Source: Lawsonibacter sp. (GTDB lineage: Bacteria > Bacillota > Clostridia > Oscillospirales > Oscillospiraceae). From it: a DNA stretch of 14,926 nt. A model generated the notes under the pieces. It was not told the DNA's origin. It did not search any database and was given only the letters and a program-made list of their open reading frames with translations. Made by a program: the position numbers and the translations under genes. The DNA is taken from contig JAAWNI010000024.1 of assembly GCA_022798855.1 (NCBI GenBank), positions 1 through 14,926 of the forward strand. The letters are read 5' to 3'. This document shows positions 1 to 5,700 of this stretch, in pieces; position 1 is the stretch's first letter; the number at the start of each line of letters is the position of its first letter.

Positions 1-14
1 TTATGCCTGAATCC

Positions 15-42
15 GGCCGCACCACCTATGGGTGGTGCGGCC
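15..42. terminator. Perfect 12-bp GC-rich hairpin, possible end of an upstream gene
   Basis: Left arm 15-26 and right arm 31-42 are perfectly complementary around a TATG loop. No good T tract follows, so this may be a weak terminator of a gene left of the window or an RNA structure in the leader of the next gene. Confidence 0.45.
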
Positions 43-66
43 TTCCTGCTTCAAGGAGGTGAGTAT

Positions 67-105
67 ATGCACAAACGTAGGAACCGGACATGCCGCGGGC
101 CCTGA
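67..105 (+). CDS. Possible 12-residue leader peptide
   Basis: An ATG at 67 follows a strong AAGGAGGT ribosome site (53-60) and opens a 12-codon frame, MHKRRNRTCRGP, ending at TGA 103-105. It is arginine-rich. Its last six codons lie in the left arm of the terminator hairpin at 86-124 and its stop codon lies in the loop. A ribosome reaching the stop would therefore cover the left arm and prevent the hairpin. That layout is typical of translation-coupled attenuators, for example in front of inducible resistance genes. Function here is inference; a chance short frame is possible, although the ribosome site is excellent. Confidence 0.4.
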   Translation: MHKRRNRTCRGP

Positions 106-134
106 CAGGGGCCACGGCATGTCCTTATTTTTAC
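86..134 (+). terminator. Intrinsic terminator/attenuator before the truncated surface protein gene
   Basis: The arms 86-95 and 115-124 pair perfectly over 10 bp, with about 5 more GC pairs inside (98-102 with 109-113). They are followed by TTATTTTT. It sits between the leader frame at 67 and the TTG start at 155, so it would stop transcription before the surface protein unless it is prevented from folding. Confidence 0.7.
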
Positions 135-154
135 GAAAAAAGGAGGAGTTATCT

Positions 155-841
155 TTGCACAAAATCAAACAAAACGGCCGGAGATGGCTGTCCGGGCTGT
201 TGGCCCTTATCATGATTGCCGGCCTGTTCCCCGCAACGGGCATCACCGCCAGCGCGGCAGGCGGCGGGGCGCCTGAGACAATTCAGATGAACAAGGCCGC
301 CTACGCCAGCGCAGGGCCGTTTACAGACCCGAACCTGACTTCATCGAACTCGCACTACAACCACTCCGCTTATATGCGCGTGTTCTATATGCAGGTCGGA
401 GACAATGAGGTTCCCGGCTTCTGCGGCAACCACGACCTGGACGTTCACTACAAACCGCACACCTGGACGTGGAAAGACGGCGAGTCCATCAGAACGGCTG
501 AGGGCGGAAAATATATGCCCGGCTACGAATTTTACAAGAGATATGTGGCCGAGTATCTGATGTCCAACTACATTCGGGATAACTGCGGCATCACCGCAGG
601 CAACTGGAAGAAGTGGAAAGAGGAAAATCAGCCAGGTAACGATAAGATTCAAAATCTCGAAAACGCCATCCAGGCGTGGGCAGATGAGAACGGGTATGGC
701 TGGTTCGCTTACCAGAGTGAATGGACCATGCAGTTGGACGCCGGCGACCGCCCTTTCGGGCGGTCGCCGGCCAAATTTTTTTGCCCAAAAACGCATCGTT
801 CCAACCGTTCATATCGTTACTTCCTTATATATAAGCAATAA
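155..841 (+). CDS. Truncated thioester-domain surface protein (N-terminal remnant)
   Basis: The start is TTG at 155, preceded by AGGAGG at 141-146. The first ~34 residues are a signal peptide: a basic start (HKIKQNGRR), a hydrophobic core (LLALIMIAGLFP) and ASA before the mature part. The body resembles the N-terminal part of large Gram-positive adhesins of the thioester (Cys-Gln) type; the Cys in VPGFCGNHD is the candidate thioester residue. Such proteins normally run to many hundreds of residues with Cna/SpaA-like repeats and a sorting signal. Here the homologous part seems to end near 737, where the frame runs into a perfect terminator hairpin and then non-protein-like sequence (from DRPFGRSP on). 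It is therefore probably a broken gene, often part of conjugative elements. Family assignment is by pattern only, not by search. Confidence 0.55.
   Translation: MHKIKQNGRRWLSGLLALIMIAGLFPATGITASAAGGGAPETIQMNKAAYASAGPFTDPNLTSSNSHYNHSAYMRVFYMQVGDNEVPGFCGNHDLDVHYKPHTWTWKDGESIRTAEGGKYMPGYEFYKRYVAEYLMSNYIRDNCGITAGNWKKWKEENQPGNDKIQNLENAIQAWADENGYGWFAYQSEWTMQLDAGDRPFGRSPAKFFCPKTHRSNRSYRYFLIYKQ
740..783 (+). terminator. Strong intrinsic terminator inside the 3' end of the truncated gene
   Basis: A perfect 14-bp stem (740-753 with 758-771) with loop TTTC is followed by CAAATTTTTTT. It points in the + direction and lies within the tail of the open frame of the truncated surface protein, marking the likely junction. 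Confidence 0.85.
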
Positions 842-937
842 ACCGTTTCGTTCGTTCGTATCGTTACATAAATGGAAGCCCCTAAGTCCAATTTTAGGAC
901 TTAAGGGCAATAGAACGATTGAAACGGATGAAACGAT
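795..937. repeat. Three CGTT triplets at exact 9-bp spacing: candidate iterons
   Basis: CGTT occurs at 797, 806 and 815, and again at 844, 853 and 862 on the + strand. Its complement AACG occurs at 914, 923 and 932. Each group is three hits at exactly 9-bp intervals; the first two groups end in ATCGTTAC and the third is inverted. Between groups lie a perfect 12-bp palindrome CTTATATATAAG (824-835) and an inverted repeat with arms TAAGTCC (883-889) and GGACTTA (897-903). The array lies immediately 3' of the RepA-like ATPase gene. An iteron or origin role is inference. Confidence 0.5.
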
Positions 938-2091
938 TAGAATGGTATATCTGGTAGGGGAGCATTCAGAACTTCTTCGGCAGATGGGATGCGACGAAAT
1001 CGATGTTTCCCCCCACCAGTGCCGTGAGAAAAACGGTCATGGGAAATACTATCTACAAGTAGTTGGTCATCCAGCTTTAAAAGTTCTGCGGTCAGACCCC
1101 GAGGCGAAGCAGCAATCGACTGCTGGGTAATTTGCAACCCTGCTTCCAGCAATTGAGTAGCCGTTCCAGTCCAACCGTCCGGGTTCTGCTCAAGAAGGGC
1201 TTTGACCGTACGAACAATAGGGTTAGCCTCGTAACTCTGCCGGTCTTTCTCGGCGGCGATGTCTGCGGCGCTTCCAACAACACCCCAACGACAAGAATCT
1301 GGGTCAAAGCGGAGCACAATGTCAGCGCTGTCGACGTCCCGGCCCACGATGCTCAACGTGGTATTATCATCGCTGCGAGCTGCTTTGCTGAGCACCATCG
1401 CCGTGTCCACCGAACCTAAGACACCATTGGTCCCCGAAATCATCGTGAACGGGTCAGAAGTATCAATCATTTTTCGTAGATGGTGGATGAGTAAAATGGA
1501 AATGTTGTGCTGGTCAGCGAATTTTTTGAGGGTCCCTAACTCTCTGTAGTCTGCGGCATACGCTCCTTCACGAGAATTCACCATACCACGAATTTTTTGA
1601 AGCGTATCAATGATAATCAGTCGAATACCCGGGAAACTCTTGAGCACTTCCTCTAGTTGCGTGAGTAGGTCGCTATCCAAATTGGGAGCGTCGTAGCTTA
1701 TATGGCATCCACTGGGAGGCTCATTGTCTGCCAACAGGGTCTCGAGCCGTGTTTTCATTCTGCGCTCACTATCTTCCAATGCCATATAATATGTGTCCGC
1801 CTGGTGTGTTTTGTGGCCTAAAAAATCTGCGCCAGAAGCAACAGCCAGGCATAGGTCTAGGGCCATCCAGCTCTTACCGTATTTAGGAGGGGCCGCCAAC
1901 AAGGCAAGGCCTTGCGGCAACAGGCCATCGACCAGAAAATCAATAGGTGGTATATCCTTGACCATCAGTTCTGATGCTGATGTAAGCACCAGTGTGGGCT
2001 TTTCTACTGCGGTAGTGGCCTGGGCGGGAGGCTGGCCGGACTGGGGCGGTTCACCAGCGGCGACTAGCTGGTCAAAACTCTCTGTGGTCAT
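937..2091 (-). CDS. RepA-like AAA ATPase (plasmid-type replicative helicase)
   Basis: A 384-residue RecA-fold ATPase of the RepA/AAA_25 type, which in RSF1010-like replicons forms a hexameric 5'-3' helicase loaded at the origin. Visible motifs: Walker A APPKYGKS (about 67-74), YMALED (102-107), Walker B RLIIIDTL (157-164), LLIHHLRK (200-207), SGTNGVLGSVD (219-229) and VGRD (249-252). The first ~40 residues are a Pro/Gln-rich flexible segment. The C-terminal 100 residues look like a winged-helix-type region. The ATG overlaps the TGA of the upstream zinc-ribbon gene (ATGA), and its ribosome site AAGGAGGTG lies inside that gene, so translation is coupled. The gene is the last of a three-gene minus-strand operon. 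Replication role is from family knowledge; a chromosomal relic no longer replicating is likely. Confidence 0.85.
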   Translation of the reverse strand: MTTESFDQLVAAGEPPQSGQPPAQATTAVEKPTLVLTSASELMVKDIPPIDFLVDGLLPQGLALLAAPPKYGKSWMALDLCLAVASGADFLGHKTHQADTYYMALEDSERRMKTRLETLLADNEPPSGCHISYDAPNLDSDLLTQLEEVLKSFPGIRLIIIDTLQKIRGMVNSREGAYAADYRELGTLKKFADQHNISILLIHHLRKMIDTSDPFTMISGTNGVLGSVDTAMVLSKAARSDDNTTLSIVGRDVDSADIVLRFDPDSCRWGVVGSAADIAAEKDRQSYEANPIVRTVKALLEQNPDGWTGTATQLLEAGLQITQQSIAASPRGLTAELLKLDDQLLVDSISHDRFSHGTGGGKHRFRRIPSAEEVLNAPLPDIPF

Positions 2092-2243
2092 CCAAGCACC
2101 TCCTTCAAGTCACTCCCCATCCACGCATAATCGTGAATGGGGATGCGGGTGATACAGTGGTCACAACCGACTGCCTGCCTATTAATGAGGTAGATGTAGC
2201 TACATTCGCGGCCGCAGATGGGACAGCAAGTATATATCAACAT
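2088..2243 (-). CDS. 51-residue zinc-ribbon protein
   Basis: An ATG at 2243 opens a 51-codon frame with two Cys pairs: CPICGREC near the N-terminus and GCDHC about 20 residues later, a pattern typical of a zinc ribbon. It begins MLIYTCCPICG and ends SDLKEVLG. It overlaps the HTH gene upstream by 7 nt and shares ATGA with the helicase gene downstream, so it is embedded in the operon and translationally coupled on both sides. The dense overlap and the internal ribosome site for the helicase argue that it is real. Zinc binding and a role as a replication accessory or DNA-binding factor are inferred only from motif and neighbours. Confidence 0.72.
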   Translation of the reverse strand: MLIYTCCPICGRECSYIYLINRQAVGCDHCITRIPIHDYAWMGSDLKEVLG

Positions 2244-2500
2244 GGGCAGTCACCTACTTCCGGGTCGATGCCATCGGGCGGAAAATAGTATCCCAGAACA
2301 ACCTCGGGTTTGCTGATGCCCAGGTAGCTCAGTACGGAATACATTTCACCGCTCCGCCAATCCTGGTAACCGCGAAAGCGATTGCTGATGGAGGTTGGCG
2401 ACAGCTTAAGGAGACTAGCAATGCCAGCTTGGTCTACCCCAACCGCTACCATGGCACCCCGCAGACGGCGGTAGCGTTTTTGATGATATTGATTCTTCAA
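2237..2500 (-). CDS. Small HTH (XRE-like) DNA-binding protein
   Basis: An 87-residue basic protein with a helix-turn-helix: the stretch GVDQAGIASLLKLSPTSISN (about residues 21-40) has the QxxIAxxLxxSxxxISN pattern of Cro/XRE-type repressors. I chose TTG at 2500 because AAAAGGAG sits 7 nt upstream; a further in-frame TTG at 2527 has no ribosome site. It is the first gene of the replication operon. Inverted and direct TGACAAT/TTGTCAT motifs at 2521-2571, just upstream, could be its own operator. It is likely a copy-control or operon regulator; the specific family is unassigned. Confidence 0.7.
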   Translation of the reverse strand: MKNQYHQKRYRRLRGAMVAVGVDQAGIASLLKLSPTSISNRFRGYQDWRSGEMYSVLSYLGISKPEVVLGYYFPPDGIDPEVGDCPC

Positions 2501-2520
2501 ATTACAACTCCTTTTTCCAG

Positions 2521-2571
2521 TTGACAATCATCACCTTGTCATGGTAACATTACAAAGTAAGTAATTGTCAT
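2521..2571. promoter_or_regulatory. Candidate operator/promoter region of the replication operon
   Basis: TGACAAT (2522-2528) is an inverted match of ATTGTCA (2564-2570), and TTGTCAT occurs directly at 2536-2542 and 2565-2571. On the + strand, TTGACA (2521-2526) and TAACAT (2545-2550) form an 18-bp-spaced promoter-like pair pointing away from the operon. The arrangement suits an autoregulatory HTH protein, but no binding site family is recognised. Confidence 0.4.
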
Positions 2572-2660
2572 AATGCTGATAGGTACGGTGGGTGTACTAC
2601 AGTGTGACTATTACCATCCCACAAAATTGGTACGAGCGGCAACTCGTGCCAATTTTTTAT
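2553..2660 (+). ncRNA. Candidate small transcript ending at a strong terminator
   Basis: The + strand promoter-like pair at 2521-2550 is followed, about 70 nt on, by a 12-bp hairpin (2625-2636 with 2643-2654, one G-U pair) and TTTTTT. A transcript of about 105 nt divergent from the replication operon is plausible, as for copy-control RNAs, but no known RNA family is recognised and the -10 box is only fair. Confidence 0.3.
2623..2660. terminator. Bidirectional-looking intrinsic terminator
   Basis: A 12-bp stem (2625-2636/2643-2654) with a 6-nt loop is flanked by AAAA on the left and TTTTTT on the right, so it could act on both strands. Confidence 0.75.
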
Positions 2661-2739
2661 TTCACTCCCCCTTTCCATAAGAAGGATGAATAATATAAAT
2701 TGTCTGCGACCGATTGCAAACATGTCACAGCAGCATGAT

Positions 2740-2985
2740 ACTCGTATGGCATATCATTGTCAACATGGTAAAACATGGCATGTTAGGGTGGAAAACTATG
2801 CTATAACATGGCATACCTTGCCATACTTGTATATTTTTCCTTTTCTACTATTGTGTCATCAATAGATTCCTTATATTTTCTGGGGGATTTCTGGAGTGTG
2901 CTAATTTGAATAAAAATTCATATTTTTGCGCAAATACAAATAATTATGCCTGGCATGGTTTGCCATGCCAGGTTATTCACAATTT
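2740..2985. other. Gene-free AT-rich region with repeated ATGGCAT motifs and a palindrome: candidate origin
   Basis: No gene is visible from 2501 to 3136. Variants of AACATGGCAT recur: TATGGCATA at 2745, AACATGGTA at 2762, the palindrome AACATGGCATGTT at 2772-2784, AACATGGCATA at 2805, and an inverted TGCCATAC at 2820. A very AT-rich stretch follows (about 2825-2948), then a perfect 10-bp inverted repeat (2949-2958 with 2963-2972) containing GGCATGG, then TTATTCACA (2973-2981), which fits the DnaA-box consensus TTWTNCACA. Iterons, an AT-rich unwinding stretch and a DnaA box next to a helicase gene suggest a replication origin; this is inference. Confidence 0.45.
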
Positions 2986-3098
2986 ATTCATGCTTAGTCC
3001 ACAAAATATTTACATTTAAGTCCGGCCGCTTGTTCCTCATATTGAGAAATTGAGGCGAAGTACACGTTTTCCATTGCAGAGTGTGTACTGTGGCATAC

Positions 3099-3134
3099 AA
3101 AAAACCCCCAAAGCCTTGCGGCTCTAGGGGTTTA
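3099..3134 (-). terminator. Terminator of tRNA-Val
   Basis: Read on the minus strand, AAACCCC pairs with GGGGGTTT around an inner GCC/GGC pair, followed by TTTTTTG. It lies immediately 3' of the tRNA. Confidence 0.8.
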
Positions 3135-3136
3135 TC

Positions 3137-3212
3137 TGGTGGACGATACAGGACTTGAACCTGTGACCTCCCGCACGTCAAGCGGATGCTCTACCAGCTG
3201 AGCTAATCGTCC
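3137..3212 (-). tRNA. tRNA-Val(GAC)
   Basis: A 76-nt cloverleaf with encoded CCA: acceptor GGACGAT pairs with ATCGTCC, D arm AGCTCAGCTGGTAGAGC, anticodon loop TTGACGT (anticodon GAC, valine), T loop GTTCAAG and discriminator A. Its 3' end faces the accessory replication region, the usual side for element integration. Confidence 0.95.
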
Positions 3213-3344
3213 GGACAACGATGATCATTATACTCAGCCAAAGGCATTTTGTCAATAGGCTGCAATCAATTTTTCAAACTTTTTCAAAAAAAGTTTTGAC
3301 GCCAGAAAAATGAAATTTTACATGAAAAATACTCCAGAATGTGT

Positions 3345-3350
3345 TATACT
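3345..3350 (+). promoter_or_regulatory. Extended -10 promoter of pgi
   Basis: TGTTATACT (extended -10, TATACT at 3345-3350) lies about 42 nt before the pgi start. The matching -35 (TGAAAA at about 3322) is poor, which fits an extended -10 promoter. Confidence 0.55.
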
Positions 3351-3391
3351 GAAAAGGCGCGAATCTCATTCTTTCAGAGGAGGAATGTTCC

Positions 3392-4717
3392 ATGTTAAAA
3401 CTTGACTTATCAAAGCTGAAGGGATTTATTCCCGAGGACCATTTTGCTGTCCGTCAGGACAAGCTGGCCAAGGCGGCGCAAATGCTGGCCAACCACAGCG
3501 GCCCTGGCGGCGATTTCACCGGCTGGGTGGCGCTGCCCCGGGACTACGACAAGGAGGAGTTCGCCCGGATCCAGGCGGCGGCCCAAAAGATCCAGCGCCA
3601 GTCCCAGGTGCTGGTGGTCATCGGCATTGGCGGCTCCTACCTGGGCGCCCGGGCGGTGGTCGAGCTGCTGTGCTCCCCCAACTACAACCTGAAAAAGAAG
3701 GACACCCCTGACGTCTTCTTCGCCGGCAACGGCCTGTCCACCGACGCCCTGCTGGAGTTGATCCAGCTCATCGGAGGCCGGGATTTCTCCGTCAACGTCA
3801 TCTCCAAGTCGGGCACCACCACCGAGCCTGCGGTAGCCTTCCGCATTTTCAAAGCCATGCTGGAGGAGAAGTACGGCAAGGACGGGGCCAAGGAGCGCAT
3901 CTACGCCACCACCGACAAGGCCCGTGGGGCGCTGAAGGGCCTGGCCGACGCCGAGGGCTACGAGGAGTTCGTGGTGCCTGACGATGTGGGCGGCCGTTAC
4001 TCCGTCCTCACCGCTGTCGGCCTGCTGCCCATCGCCGTGGCCGGGGTGGACATCGCCCAGCTGATGGCCGGAGCCGGCCAGGCCATGGAGGAGCTGGCCG
4101 CGGACGGTCCGGACAACCTGGCCTGGCAGTACGCCGCCGCCCGCCACGCCCTGTACCAGGCGGGCAAGAAGGTGGAGCTGCTGGCCTGCCACGAGCCCAA
4201 TTTCCGGTTCTTCTCCGAGTGGTGGAAGCAGCTCTACGGCGAGAGCGAGGGCAAGGAGGGCAAGGGCCTCTTCCCCGCCAGCGTGGAGTTCACCGCCGAC
4301 CTGCACTCCATGGGCCAGTATATCCAGCAGGGCGAGCGCCTGATGTTCGAGACGGTGGTGAAGTTCGCACCCAAGGGGGAGTTCGCCATCCCCGACGACC
4401 CCGCCAACGTAGACGGCCTGAACTTCCTGTCCGGCAAGCCCCTGGCCTTTGTGGCCGAGCAGGCCATGCGGGGCACCATCCTGGCCCACGTGGACGGCGG
4501 CGTGCCCAACGTGCTGATCGAGCTGCCCGCCATCAGCCCCCTGTCCGTGGGCTATCTGATCTACTTCTTCGAGTATGTCTGCGGCCTGTCCGGCTACCTG
4601 CTGGAGGTCAACCCCTTTGACCAGCCCGGCGTGGAGGCCTATAAGAAGAACATGTTCGCCCTGCTGGGCAAGCCCGGCTATGAGGACATGAAGGCCGAGC
4701 TGGAAGCCAAGCTGTAA
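3392..4717 (+). CDS. pgi: Glucose-6-phosphate isomerase
   Basis: A cytoplasmic enzyme that interconverts glucose 6-phosphate and fructose 6-phosphate in glycolysis and gluconeogenesis. The 441 residues match the short (about 450) bacterial form. Visible family motifs: VIGIGGSYLGA (76-86), the phosphate-binding SKSGTTTEPA (138-147), LYGESEGKEGKG (281-292) carrying the catalytic glutamate, DLHSMGQY (303-310) with the ring-opening histidine, and NPFDQPGVEAYKKNMF near the C-terminus with the active-site lysine. The start ATG is set by GAGGAGGAA 8 nt upstream. It is transcribed alone from the extended -10 promoter and ends at a hairpin directly downstream. All key residues are present. Confidence 0.97.
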   Translation: MLKLDLSKLKGFIPEDHFAVRQDKLAKAAQMLANHSGPGGDFTGWVALPRDYDKEEFARIQAAAQKIQRQSQVLVVIGIGGSYLGARAVVELLCSPNYNLKKKDTPDVFFAGNGLSTDALLELIQLIGGRDFSVNVISKSGTTTEPAVAFRIFKAMLEEKYGKDGAKERIYATTDKARGALKGLADAEGYEEFVVPDDVGGRYSVLTAVGLLPIAVAGVDIAQLMAGAGQAMEELAADGPDNLAWQYAAARHALYQAGKKVELLACHEPNFRFFSEWWKQLYGESEGKEGKGLFPASVEFTADLHSMGQYIQQGERLMFETVVKFAPKGEFAIPDDPANVDGLNFLSGKPLAFVAEQAMRGTILAHVDGGVPNVLIELPAISPLSVGYLIYFFEYVCGLSGYLLEVNPFDQPGVEAYKKNMFALLGKPGYEDMKAELEAKL

Positions 4718-4730
4718 AACCATTCCAGAC

Positions 4731-4765
4731 AGAAGAACGGGGGCCGGGCGGCCTCCGTTCTTCTC
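4731..4765 (+). terminator. Terminator-like hairpin after pgi
   Basis: A 15-bp stem (4731-4745 with 4750-4764, one G-U) with loop GGGC begins 13 nt after the pgi stop. The flanking T content is limited to TTCTT within the arm. A near copy occurs at 5317-5346. Confidence 0.7.
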
Positions 4766-4784
4766 AGCTTAACGCTCTATGAAA

Positions 4785-5315
4785 CTCCCCCCCGTCACAG
4801 CTCCACCGCGACACCCCCCTCCAGGAGGGGGGCTTTTCTCCCTGAGGGGGGGGCGGAGAAATTCCGCTTACAGGAAGACCGCCGATAAAAGAATCCCCCA
4901 GTCAGCGGCTTACGCCGCTGCCAGCCCCCTTTAGCAAGGGGGCCTTTGGAGCAGGGCCGGGGTCTTCGAGCACCCAAGCCCCCCTTGTCAAAGGGGGGAG
5001 GGCCGCCGGGTGAAACCCGGTGGCGGGGGGATTCCGTTTATAGGAAATCCGCCGATAAAAGAATCCCCCAGTCAGCTTGTCGCGCTCTACCGTCCTCTAA
5101 GGCTCCCTCTTTGAGGGAGCTGGCACCGCCGCAGGCGGTGACTGAGGGAGTAAACCAGCGTTTTACACAACCCTCTTTATTGAAACTCCCCCCGCCACGG
5201 CTCCGCCGCGACACCCCCCTCCAAGGGGGGGCTTTTCTCCCTGCGGGGGGATTCCGTTCCCAGGAAATCCGTAGGGCGTGCCACCCTCCAGGCGGGGGCT
5301 TTTTTGACAGTCTGA
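4785..5315. repeat. Block of GC-rich palindromic intergenic repeats
   Basis: There is no credible gene from 4718 to 5400; the space is filled with repeated modules. Module A (CTCCCCCCG, CACGGCTCCGCCG, CACCCCCCTCC, GGGGGGCTTTT) occurs at about 4787-4855 and 5186-5252. Module B (GATAAAAGAATCCCCCAGTC) occurs at about 4884 and 5055. Module C (GGGAGCTGGCACCGCCGCAGG) lies near 5116. GGCTTTTTTGACAGTCTG ends the block near 5314. Further copies lie at 10205-10440 and 12198-12256. This looks like a non-autonomous, genome-wide REP/MITE-like family; frames across it are artefacts of the repeats. Confidence 0.75.
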
Positions 5316-5316
5316 A

Positions 5317-5355
5317 AAGAACGGAGGCCGGACGGCCTCCGTTCTTCTTATTTTT
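5317..5355 (+). terminator. Second copy of the AAGAACGGAGGCC hairpin with T-rich tail
   Basis: A perfect 13-bp stem (5317-5329 with 5334-5346) is followed by CTTATTTTT. It is nearly identical to the hairpin after pgi and insulates the 6S promoter from upstream transcription. Confidence 0.75.
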
Positions 5356-5367
5356 CCAAAATATTTC

Positions 5368-5396
5368 TTGCGTATTTTTCCAAAATGCGCTACAAT
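5368..5396 (+). promoter_or_regulatory. Promoter of the 6S-like RNA
   Basis: TTGCGT (5368-5373) and TACAAT (5391-5396) are separated by exactly 17 bp, giving a start near 5402, where the long closing stem of the RNA begins. Confidence 0.7.
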
Positions 5397-5402
5397 AGGG
5401 AC

Positions 5403-5607
5403 ACGAGGCAAATAAAGGCAAGGCGTGGGGTGGTCGCAACACCCCACACCTCTATGCGGGAGCCCAACCTCCCACACAACAGCGTTTGCTGCACCAGCCC
5501 TCATTATATCGGAAAAGCGGATTTTTTACAAGTAGTGCTTTTGGGGTTTGTGTCTGGATAAATGCGGTGTGGGATGATTCATCCTGCGCCGCTTTTGTTT
5601 GTCTCGG
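5403..5607 (+). ncRNA. ssrS: Probable 6S RNA
   Basis: About 205 nt with the extended hairpin design of 6S RNA, which binds housekeeping RNA polymerase by imitating an open promoter. The ends pair over about 21 bp: 5404-5419 with 5591-5606 (a few G-U pairs), a 2-nt bulge, then 5422-5426 with 5586-5590. An asymmetric bubble follows, then a perfect 8-bp helix CCCACACC (5443-5450) with GGTGTGGG (5566-5573). The 3' bubble strand can form a small hairpin (GGATG/CATCC). The sequence GGTCGCAA near the 5' bubble and CCTGCGCCG near the 3' end resemble conserved 6S positions. It has its own 17-bp-spaced promoter and no ribosome site. The assignment is by structure and motif, not covariance search. Confidence 0.62.
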
Positions 5608-5620
5608 CGGAAAACGCCTG

Positions 5621-5670
5621 CGGAGGGCCGCAATTTCCCGCCCTCCGCAGGGAAGTACCGCTGAGACCGC
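5621..5670. other. Hairpin downstream of the 6S-like RNA
   Basis: An 11-bp perfect inverted repeat (CCTGCGGAGGG / CCCTCCGCAGG, within 5617-5651) is enclosed by GTCTCGGCGG (5601-5610) and CCGCTGAGAC (5659-5668), which can also pair. The outer pairing would compete with the closing stem of the 6S-like RNA. No T tract follows. Confidence 0.45.
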
Positions 5671-5700
5671 CCCCAAAAACAAATGAGAGGAAGAGATTTT

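Noticed and set aside
2501..3136. Integrase or excisionase gene next to tRNA-Val
   Set aside because: No frame of suitable length or motif exists here on either strand; the stretch is AT-rich and non-coding.
2984..3181. A 65-codon minus-strand frame near tRNA-Val
   Set aside because: It reads through the tRNA and its terminator and lacks a ribosome site.
3410..4723. A 437-codon open frame on the minus strand opposite pgi
   Set aside because: It is the antisense of a highly conserved GC-rich gene; the product is His/Gly/Leu/Gln-rich without domains and has no ribosome site.
4785..5315. CRISPR array
   Set aside because: Repeats are palindromic modules of different lengths without regular spacing or unique spacers, and no cas genes are present.
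4795..5504. Several frames of 60-150 codons between pgi and the 6S-like RNA
   Set aside because: They run through palindromic repeats and give Pro/Gly/Arg-rich products with no start signals.
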